Shown here: positions 1-4,615 of the stretch, one piece after another
Layout: every line of letters starts with the position of its first letter
Numbering within the stretch: the stretch's first letter is position 1
Assembly (NCBI GenBank): GCA_903831165.1
Contig: CAIKWV010000034.1
Location: forward strand, 1 to 5,935
DNA from: an uncultured cyanobacterium
GTDB lineage: Bacteria > Cyanobacteriota > Cyanobacteriia > PCC-6307 > Cyanobiaceae
Reading direction: 5' to 3'
Length of the DNA: 5,935 nucleotides
The notes under the pieces: generated by a model
The model's database searches: none
Seen by the model: only the letters and a program-made list of their open reading frames with translations
Told to the model about the DNA's origin: nothing
Made by a program: the position numbers and the translations under genes

Positions 1-495
1 CATTTCGAGCTGTCCCTGGTGCGCGACGGCCGCCCCCTGGTGGCATTGCGCTGGAGTGATGGCAGGCTCACCCGCACGGCGGGCTTCTACCGGCGCGGGC
101 GCCACAGCGACGGCAGCGATCTGTGCGAGATCGTGCTCTCCAGGCCCCTGCTTGAGCCCCTGCCGCGCCAGGCCACCCTCAGCACCCTCTGCCACGAGAT
201 GATCCACGCCTGGGTGGACCGGGTGCAGGGCGTGCGGGAGGTCCATGGCCCCCACTTCCGCGCCCGCATGGAGGTGATCAACCGTCGCCAGACGGAGTTC
301 GAGGTGAGCCTGCGCCACCGCTATCCGGTGCCGGTACAGGCGGCCCGCTGGATCGCCCGCTGCCCCCTCTGCGGCCTCAGCGCCCCCTATCGGCGCCGTC
401 GTCAGGGGCTGGCCTGCCGCGCCTGCTGTCAGCGGCTCCATGGCGGCCAGTGGCATGGCAGCTGCCTGCTGGTGTTTGAACCAGCGGCCGCCTAG
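1..495 (+). CDS. SprT-like zinc metalloprotease domain protein, 5' partial
   Basis: The frame is open from the first base, and the residues before the first possible GTG at 19 (HFELSL) fit the 'F-x-G-x-L' lead-in of SprT domains. The gene therefore probably begins upstream of the window. The active-site motif HEMIH is encoded at 193-207. A further His lies about 13 residues on in HGPHF and is the likely third zinc ligand. The C-terminus carries two Cys pairs, CPLC and CRAC, spaced like the zinc ribbon that follows the protease core in many SprT/Spartan-like proteins. The block ALRWSDGRLTRTAGFY is typical of the strand region before the catalytic helix. Family knowledge: Spartan/Wss1 relatives act on DNA-protein crosslinks, but the bacterial SprT role is poorly defined, so only a predicted cytoplasmic zinc-dependent protease is claimed. 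No signal peptide can be judged because the N-terminus is missing. The gene stops with TAG and heads a same-strand series of genes. Confidence 0.88.
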   Translation, partial: HFELSLVRDGRPLVALRWSDGRLTRTAGFYRRGRHSDGSDLCEIVLSRPLLEPLPRQATLSTLCHEMIHAWVDRVQGVREVHGPHFRARMEVINRRQTEFEVSLRHRYPVPVQAARWIARCPLCGLSAPYRRRRQGLACRACCQRLHGGQWHGSCLLVFEPAAA

Positions 496-518
496 GGTCC
501 GCCCAACGCAGCCCAACC

Positions 519-614
519 ATGGCCACCTTCCTTTGGACCCTGGAATGGAGTGGCTTCACCATCGCCCTGCTGGGCCTGGGCCGCGAGCGCTGGCTGGCGC
601 ATCGGCGCCGTTGA
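519..614 (+). CDS. Possible 31-aa small hydrophobic protein
   Basis: An ATG-started ORF of 31 codons ends in TGA and lies in the 142-bp gap between the SprT-like gene and the next CDS. The peptide begins MATFLWTLEWSGFTIALLGL. It has three Trp residues, a short hydrophobic stretch (about residues 12-21) and a strongly basic tail (RERWLAHRRR), which is the pattern of a small membrane protein obeying the positive-inside rule. There is no clear Shine-Dalgarno sequence, but cyanobacterial starts often lack one. Its position 23 bp after one gene and 23 bp before the next fits co-transcription. The hydrophobic segment is short for a full membrane span and an ORF this small could arise by chance. I do not recognise the family. 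Confidence 0.35.
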   Translation: MATFLWTLEWSGFTIALLGLGRERWLAHRRR

Positions 615-637
615 GGGGTGGTGTTTAACGTTGCGGC

Positions 638-1429
638 ATGGATGCTGATGACCGCAGCTATCGCCGTGATGACCGTCTCGATGGACGCGGCGGCGCCTCC
701 CGCCGCCCGGCCCGTGATGGTGAGCCGCTGGACCAGCGACTCGATCGCTGGGTCAGTGCGGGGCGCCAGTTGGTCGATGGGGTGGCGGGCAGCCGTCCGG
801 GCTCCCGCCCGCCGGCCCGTGCTGGCGAAGGCCGGGCCGTGGGCCGGGAGCCGGGGCGAGGTGGGGGCTTTGATGGCCTGGGCCGCTGGGTGGAGCAGCG
901 CCTCGACTGGCTGCTCGACGATGGCGACGACTGGCGCGAACCCTGGCAGGAATCCGGGCCGCGCAGCCCCTCCCCGTCGATCCACGACAACCCGACCCGG
1001 GATCCCTGGGCGCCCAGGGGCACCGCGAACCTGGCGGATGACTTCCCCGCGGTCGAGCGCTTCCCGGCGGATGGTCTGACCGGTGTCAACGGGGGCAATC
1101 GCGGCCGTTCCGCTGATTCCGGCGATCCGTCCCCTCGCCCGAATCCGTCCGGTTCGCTCCAGCCCGCGGTCGCCGCCCCCCGCCGTCGCCTGGAGGCCCT
1201 GTCACGGCGCGGTCTGGCCTCCGGGGTTCAGGTGTCCACGCCAGCGGCGCCTGCCCCAGCCCAGGACGATGACGCCTGGCCGGATGACGAGAGCTTCAGC
1301 CTGCCTCGCTGGCAGCGGTCGCCCGCCGCCCGCCGTGCACCGGAGCCCGCCGCCCCCGCCGCGGATCCGGCCGAAGCCGGCGGCCGGCCCCTGCCCCGCT
1401 CCACCCGGCGTTCGGGTCCTCGCATCTGA
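638..1429 (+). CDS. Disordered hypothetical protein with two Trp-rich helical blocks
   Basis: This is a 263-residue protein, mostly low-complexity Pro/Arg/Ala/Gly/Asp and predicted to be intrinsically disordered. Two islands look ordered and conserved: residues 35-56 (LDRWVSAGRQLVDGVAG and following) and residues 80-104 (LGRWVEQRLDWLLDDGDDW and following). Both are amphipathic with paired Trp/Leu. Two shorter islands are RRRLEALSRRG (183-192) and an acidic WPDDESFSLPRW segment (214-225). I see no signal peptide, membrane segment or catalytic motif. The layout is that of cyanobacterial conserved hypotheticals with short interaction helices embedded in linkers. The ATG at 638 is chosen because the first residues already lead into the repeated-charge N-terminus; a GTG-started ORF (618-1079) in another frame is a shadow. 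The gene is followed after 51 bp by the DUF1269 gene on the same strand. Function is unknown, and I would not infer one beyond a possible scaffold or adaptor role. Confidence 0.75.
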   Translation: MDADDRSYRRDDRLDGRGGASRRPARDGEPLDQRLDRWVSAGRQLVDGVAGSRPGSRPPARAGEGRAVGREPGRGGGFDGLGRWVEQRLDWLLDDGDDWREPWQESGPRSPSPSIHDNPTRDPWAPRGTANLADDFPAVERFPADGLTGVNGGNRGRSADSGDPSPRPNPSGSLQPAVAAPRRRLEALSRRGLASGVQVSTPAAPAPAQDDDAWPDDESFSLPRWQRSPAARRAPEPAAPAADPAEAGGRPLPRSTRRSGPRI

Positions 1430-1480
1430 GCCCAACTTCGCCGTTGCGGCTTAGGTTGAGACAGTTTCAGTCAGAACCGC

Positions 1481-2002
1481 ATGAGTAGCCTGGTCGTCAT
1501 GGGATTTCCCACGGTGAGTGAGGCGGAGGAGGTCCGCACCCAGCTCGTCAACATCCAGAAAGAGCAGCTGATCTCGCTGGAAGACGCGGTCGTCGTTGAG
1601 AACGACGTCGATGGCAAGGTGCATCTGCGCCAGGCCCTGAACCTGACCACGGCCGGCGCCATCGGTGGTGGCTTCTGGGGTTCGCTGGTGGGTCTGCTGT
1701 TTCTCAATCCGCTGCTGGGTGCGGCAGTGGGCGCCGGCATCGGTGCGGCTTCGGGCTCCCTTTCAGACCTGGGCATCAACGACGGCTTCCTGCGCGAAGT
1801 GGGCGAAACCCTGCCGCCCGGTACCGCCGCCCTCTGTGTTCTGGCCCGCGATTCCACGCCCGATCGCCTGATCGAACGTCTGCGCGCCCATGCCCCTCAC
1901 GCCAAGCTGCTGCGCACCAACCTCAGCCACACCGACGAGGAGCGCCTGCGTCAGCTGCTGGAGCAGGCAAGCAAGCAGGCCGAGGCGCTGCGGCTCTCCT
2001 GA
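1481..2002 (+). CDS. DUF1269-family membrane-associated protein
   Basis: This 173-residue protein matches the DUF1269 layout. An N-terminal ferredoxin-like half opens with SLVVMGFPTVSEAEEV and contains a helix and the strand pair LEDAVVVEND-GKVHLRQ. A glycine-zipper-like hydrophobic hairpin follows at about residues 58-92 (GGGFWGSLVGLLFLNPLLG, then AAVGAGIGAASG). The C-terminal half carries SDLGINDGFLREVGETLPPGTAALCVL, and an amphipathic, charged helix closes the protein. The Gly-rich hairpin probably inserts in or associates with a membrane. Family knowledge gives no firm biochemical role; members are often described as membrane proteins of unknown function. The ATG at 1481 is well supported because the family motif starts immediately after it. 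There is no obvious Shine-Dalgarno sequence in the 51-bp gap upstream. The last 80 bp are also coding on the opposite strand for the convergent HTH-like gene. Confidence 0.9.
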   Translation: MSSLVVMGFPTVSEAEEVRTQLVNIQKEQLISLEDAVVVENDVDGKVHLRQALNLTTAGAIGGGFWGSLVGLLFLNPLLGAAVGAGIGAASGSLSDLGINDGFLREVGETLPPGTAALCVLARDSTPDRLIERLRAHAPHAKLLRTNLSHTDEERLRQLLEQASKQAEALRLS

Positions 2003-2474
2003 GCGGCTTGACCTGAAAGCTGCAGCCCCGGTCCCGCAGGGCCCGGTTCACCGGGTGCACCAGCTCCCGGGGCACGTCGCCGGCCATCTCCTCCGCGGAG
2101 ACGCTGATCGCTGGTGATCCCTGCTGCAGGGCGCTGAGCAGGTCGGCCCAGAGACCCACCAGGTTGCGCTGCTGCAGGGCTTCCAGGCCCTGGTCCTCCA
2201 GATGGCGCGCGCAGCCCTGGCGGCTCCAGAGGGCCTGGTGGTGATGGCCGGGGTGCTGGCAGAGGGCCAGGCCGGCCTCCAGGGCGCCGGCTGTCGGGCT
2301 GCCTCCCTTCTGGCGCAGGCCGGCCTGGCACAGAATCCGGCCGGTGTGCACGGCGGAGATGCCGTAGAGGCGGCCCAGCTCGGTCAGGCTGAGCCACTCG
2401 GAGCCACTGCCGGGGCGCGCGCCGCCGTCGGGGCTGGCAGCGCTGCTGGCGTTGGCGGATTTGCGGCTGGCCAT
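1923..2474 (-). CDS. Hypothetical protein with HTH-like segment, cyanobacterial type
   Basis: This is a 183-residue protein. Residues 27-53 (WLSLTELGRLYGISAVHTGR and onward) look like a helix-turn-helix or winged-helix recognition unit, with the 'LGxxYGIS' turn. Residues 58-120 contain an A/L-rich helical region ending NLVGLWADLLSALQQGSP. Residues 120-154 (ISVSAEEMAGDVPRELV, then VNRALRDRGCSFQV) form another ordered block. The ATG at 2474 is the only start candidate after an in-frame TGA about 50 nt upstream. The coding-quality sequence ends near residue 157. The remaining 26 residues are an Ala/Pro/Arg tail lying antisense to the DUF1269 gene, so they may be an extension acquired by loss of an earlier stop. 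It follows the chorismate lyase by 96 bp on the same strand. It may be a small DNA-binding protein, but the N-terminal HTH call is by eye and the family is not one I can name. Confidence 0.72.
   Translation of the reverse strand: MASRKSANASSAASPDGGARPGSGSEWLSLTELGRLYGISAVHTGRILCQAGLRQKGGSPTAGALEAGLALCQHPGHHHQALWSRQGCARHLEDQGLEALQQRNLVGLWADLLSALQQGSPAISVSAEEMAGDVPRELVHPVNRALRDRGCSFQVKPLRRAAAPRPACLPAPAADAGAPRRCG
2042..2055. other. Short GC hairpin after the DUF1269 stop
   Basis: CCCGGT (2042-2047) and ACCGGG (2050-2055) are perfect 6-bp inverted arms separated by TC, centred about 46 bp downstream of the DUF1269 stop. This could help end plus-strand transcripts between the convergent genes. 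There is no T-run, and the bases are also coding on the minus strand for the HTH-like protein, so the symmetry may be coincidental. Confidence 0.2.
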
Positions 2475-2516
2475 GACGATGGAATCAGTGCCCGCATGCT
2501 GCTCACGGCACCAGAA

Positions 2517-2531
2517 CCGTCAATCCGTCAA
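2517..2531. repeat. Tandem 7-bp repeat upstream of the HTH-like gene
   Basis: CCGTCAA occurs at 2517-2523 and again at 2525-2531, one base apart. Read on the minus strand this is TTGACGG-A-TTGACGG, lying 43-57 nt upstream of the HTH-like gene's ATG. TTGACG resembles a -35 hexamer, but no convincing -10 element follows at 16-18 nt. It could be a tandem activator or repressor half-site, or chance. Confidence 0.3.
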
Positions 2532-2558
2532 GTTGAAAACGTGACGATGCGGCACCGA

Positions 2559-2578
2559 ATTTGCGAAAGTTCACAAAT
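2559..2578. promoter_or_regulatory. Imperfect 9-2-9 inverted repeat over the chorismate lyase stop
   Basis: ATTTGCGAA (2559-2567) and TTCACAAAT (2570-2578) are inverted copies with one mismatch and a 2-bp centre. The element sits in an AT-rich island in otherwise GC-rich DNA, spans the TGA of the chorismate lyase gene (2571-2573) and lies about 85-105 bp upstream of the HTH-like gene's start. The dyad spacing and AT-rich ends suit a dimeric transcription factor operator. It is not an NtcA site (GTA-N8-TAC). A terminator is less likely because no T-run follows on the minus strand. Confidence 0.35.
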
Positions 2579-3248
2579 CGGGGCCGGTCTGGGGCTCTGC
2601 GGCCGCCCCCAGCCAGGACTCCAGCCGGGGCGAAAACACTTCGCGGATCACCGTCAGCTCACGGCCCTGACGGAAGAAGCGGTAATGGCGGCTCCAGTAG
2701 GGGCCCGGTTGGCCGAAGCGTTCCTCCAGCCAGGGGGCGCTCACCCGGGCCAGGCCATCCACCTCCCGGAACTGTTCGGTGCGGCCGCTGGTCAGGCTGC
2801 GCCAGATCGGCTGGTGGCGATCGCGCAGATGGTCTTCCGCTTCGCGTCGGTTCCACCAGCTTTCGGCCCAGCCCAGGGTCTGGCCGCCGCAGTTGAGCCA
2901 GACCTGGCGATGCAGCAGCGGTGGCTGCAGTTCTGCCACCTCCGCTGGAGCGGCGCCATCGGGCCGGATCAGGGGTGTCATGGCGATAACCTCCACCTCC
3001 ACCGGTGAGCCGGTGAGCAGCTGCAGATGGCGGGTGGGGCTGCCATCCCCCAGCAGCAGCAGTTTCCAGGCCCCACTGAGTTGCTGCCCGGCGCTGGCGG
3101 CCTCCACCTCAGCGAAGGACGCCTGCCACAGCGGCGTCGGCGCCGGATACAACCGTTCCGGGGTGATCGCGGCCAGCCTGGCGGCCTGGTCCTGAGCCTG
3201 GGTCCGGGCCTGTGCTTGCGCTTCGGATGGGGTGCTGGTGCTGGGCAT
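2571..3248 (-). CDS. Chorismate lyase, DUF98/UbiC-like (chorismate to 4-hydroxybenzoate + pyruvate)
   Basis: This 225-residue cytoplasmic enzyme has the cyanobacterial DUF98 chorismate-lyase layout. Residues 56-80 (LSGAWKLLLLGDGSPTRHL and LTG) carry the 'G-S-x-T-R-x-L' substrate-binding strand. Residues 82-90 (PVEVEVIAM) form the next strand. Residues 114-132 (RQVWLNCGG, LGWAESWWN) correspond to the conserved R-x-V-x-L...A-x-S block. The C-terminal segment at 186-209 (SRHYRFFRQGRELTVIREVF, then SPR) has the 'R-x-Y...I-x-E-x-F-S' signature that includes the family's catalytic-pocket Glu. Known role: chorismate is cleaved to 4-hydroxybenzoate, the ring precursor of plastoquinone in cyanobacteria. 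The first 25 residues are Gln/Ala-rich and probably disordered, so the true start could lie slightly downstream, although no better internal ATG is seen. The gene stands alone upstream, behind about 400 bp without genes. A HIP1 site lies inside it. Confidence 0.87.
   Translation of the reverse strand: MPSTSTPSEAQAQARTQAQDQAARLAAITPERLYPAPTPLWQASFAEVEAASAGQQLSGAWKLLLLGDGSPTRHLQLLTGSPVEVEVIAMTPLIRPDGAAPAEVAELQPPLLHRQVWLNCGGQTLGWAESWWNRREAEDHLRDRHQPIWRSLTSGRTEQFREVDGLARVSAPWLEERFGQPGPYWSRHYRFFRQGRELTVIREVFSPRLESWLGAAAEPQTGPDL
2817..2824. repeat. HIP1 palindrome
   Basis: An exact GCGATCGC octamer lies inside the chorismate lyase gene. HIP1 is the highly iterated palindrome characteristic of many cyanobacterial genomes, so it supports the taxonomic reading. 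No local function is implied. Confidence 0.8.
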
Positions 3249-3559
3249 CGGGCCCGCTTGTGGGAATTGAGCCTAGGGACAGCTCCCATGACATGGCTGG
3301 GGATCAAACCGGCGGATCAGGCGGGACAGGGATCCTCGGCGTGGCACAGGGAAGCCTTGGAAGACCCGCTCGTCTGCTGTTGCGGAGCGGCACTGGTCTG
3401 GGATCTCCCTGTCACTCCAGGCCAGCTGCGAGGTTGGTCCAGAGATTGCTTGGCCGTCAGCACGACTGCGAGGCTTTCAAGATGGCCACCCGTTTCTCGG
3501 CAGACTTGAACGGTGGGGGATGGGCCGATTGGGGGGAACGTTCAGGTCGTCACAGCAGG

Positions 3560-3636
3560 CAGCCGATCGGTTCAACGGGATCCAACCCTGGCCGGCTGCC
3601 TCGCCGGTCTGCTGGAGGCAGCCGCGGGATCGGCTG
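3560..3636. repeat. Nested outer inverted repeat enclosing the 10-bp hairpin
   Basis: CAGCCGATC (3560-3568) is the exact reverse complement of GATCGGCTG (3628-3636). These 9-bp arms enclose the 3593-3624 hairpin. In addition, GGCAGCCG occurs directly repeated at 3558-3565 and 3617-3624, and either copy can pair with CGGCTGCC at 3593-3600. Two mutually exclusive folds are therefore possible on a transcript of either strand. Confidence 0.45.
3593..3624 (-). terminator. Perfect 10-bp hairpin downstream of the GspC/PilP-like gene
   Basis: CGGCTGCCTC (3593-3602) and GAGGCAGCCG (3615-3624) are exact inverted arms around a 12-nt loop, beginning about 28 nt after the TGA of the membrane-protein gene in its direction of transcription. 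Position and stability suit a transcription-ending hairpin. There is no U-tract, so it is not a canonical intrinsic terminator; it could instead stabilise the 3' end or belong to a larger RNA structure. Confidence 0.45.
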
Positions 3637-3651
3637 AAGCGACAGGGAGCT

Positions 3652-4599
3652 TCAGAAGCCGTTGATGATCGAGACCTGGCGGAGGTCGCCGCCCTTCTCG
3701 ATCAGGGCGGTCTCGCCATCGGCAGTGCGCAGGCGCCAGCCACTGGAGCCGATCGTTTCACCGGGGCCGACGCTCATCGAGCTGCCACTGACCAGGAAGA
3801 TGGCTGAGGTCGCCTTGCCGGCCGCCCCCACCACGCCGACCAGCTGGGGCAGCGGGGCCTCGCTGGCGGCGAGCCTGGCGGGTGCTGGGGCAGGAGCCGG
3901 GGACTGGGGGGCCGCCGCCCTGAGCTGGGGGCTGACGGGAACCCGCAGCAAACCGGAGGGGGCGGCAGCCCCCGATCCGGGCAGGCTGGAGAGCTGCTGG
4001 ATCCAGGGTTCCTCCGGCGGCGGTGGCGGCAGGCCATCGGCGCTGCTGCCCGGCGCCGTTGTCGCCGCTGTCGCCGAGGGCGTCAGGCTGGGCTGGGGCA
4101 GGCCCGGCGCCACCGGCTCCGGCCCGGTCAGGGGCGTGGCGACGGCGGGGCCCAGGCTGCGCAGGCGTTCCACCAGCAGCAGGTTGCGTTCCTGGCTGAG
4201 GCTTTGCTGCAGCCGGTTCCAGTGGGAGACGTAGAAGATCGAGCTGGCGGCGCTCACCAGGCACACCCCCGCCAGGGCTGTGATCAGCAGCAGCGATTGG
4301 TCGTGGCGGCGGCTGGCTCCAGCCTCAGCCGCGGGCTTCAGGTCTTCGGAGGCTTTGCCGGCGCGGGCCTGGGGGCTGGCCGGGGCAGGCGGTGCCGGCG
4401 GCTGAGCCGGCAGGCGGTGCTGGCCGGGGCTGGTGGCTTCGCCCCCATCGGCGCCCACATCGATGGTGGCTTCCGGATCGAAGACCCGGTTCATCATCTG
4501 CTCAGCCTTCAGCTCCCAGAAGGCGCGGGAGCGAGGGATGCCGCGGAGGGGCCGGGGTGCGCCGCTGCGGGGAGGGGTTCCGGGCGGGGTCGGACTCAC
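3652..4599 (-). CDS. Single-pass membrane protein with Pro-rich linker and GspC/PilP-like C-terminal domain
   Basis: With a GTG start at 4599 the protein has 315 residues. Residues 1-100 are cytoplasmic and disordered, apart from a helical AFWELKAEQMMNRVFDPE motif (26-43). Residues 102-124 (LLLITALAGVCLVSAASSIF and flanks) are one transmembrane helix. Residues 128-149 form a short Leu/Glu-rich helix, possibly coiled coil. Residues 150-250 are a Pro/Ala/Ser linker. Residues 251-312 form a compact beta-rich domain (LVGVVGAAG, SAIFLVSGSSMSVGPGETIG, WRL, ETALIEKGG). This order of cytoplasmic tail, one TM helix, long Pro linker and small beta domain resembles GspC and PilP, which connect the inner-membrane platform to the secretin. 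The similarity is structural and by eye. The start is uncertain: GTG 4599 lies 16 nt after the mnmG stop and keeps the FWELKAEQ helix, while ATG 4497, preceded by GAAGG, would give 281 residues. It is probably co-transcribed with mnmG. Confidence 0.75.
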   Translation of the reverse strand: MSPTPPGTPPRSGAPRPLRGIPRSRAFWELKAEQMMNRVFDPEATIDVGADGGEATSPGQHRLPAQPPAPPAPASPQARAGKASEDLKPAAEAGASRRHDQSLLLITALAGVCLVSAASSIFYVSHWNRLQQSLSQERNLLLVERLRSLGPAVATPLTGPEPVAPGLPQPSLTPSATAATTAPGSSADGLPPPPPEEPWIQQLSSLPGSGAAAPSGLLRVPVSPQLRAAAPQSPAPAPAPARLAASEAPLPQLVGVVGAAGKATSAIFLVSGSSMSVGPGETIGSSGWRLRTADGETALIEKGGDLRQVSIINGF

Positions 4600-4615
4600 C
4601 GGCGTTCGGGGCGGC

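Larger units (their letters stand above)
3249..3651. other. Gene-free intergenic region (~400 bp) with inverted repeats
   Basis: This gap lies between the stop of the GspC/PilP-like gene and the start of the chorismate lyase, both on the minus strand. Open frames across it have no recognisable domain and poor composition, including many CCC/RRR runs and scattered Trp and Cys. The longest self-contained one is an ATG-started 73-residue frame at 3288-3509. No tRNA, tmRNA, RNase P or SRP RNA signature is visible. Inverted arms are GACAGGG (3325-3331) with CCCTGTC (3407-3413), CCGCTC (3366-3371) with GAGCGG (3385-3390), and the nested set at 3558-3636. The region should contain the chorismate lyase promoter and the end of the mnmG-membrane protein transcript. 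No clean -35/-10 pair was found. Confidence 0.6.

Noticed and set aside
377..985. Minus-strand ORF of 202 residues
   Set aside because: It is antisense to the SprT zinc ribbon and the disordered protein, and its sequence is low-complexity with no motif.
1430..1480. Possible promoter (TTGCGG / TAGGTT) ahead of the DUF1269 gene
   Set aside because: No -35/-10 pair at acceptable spacing was found, and the 51-bp gap is equally consistent with co-transcription.
2202..3008. Plus-strand ORF of 268 residues opposite the HTH-like gene and chorismate lyase
   Set aside because: It is antisense to a recognised DUF98 enzyme, crosses the intergenic gap without any domain pattern, and has shadow-frame composition.
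3288..3509. 73-residue plus-strand ATG ORF in the intergenic gap
   Set aside because: It has no ribosome-binding site, an odd CCC and Trp/Arg composition, and no recognisable family. It is not supported beyond being open.
3569..3583. GGTTCAA sequence resembling a tRNA T-loop
   Set aside because: The flanking bases do not form a T-stem, and no acceptor or anticodon arm can be built around it.
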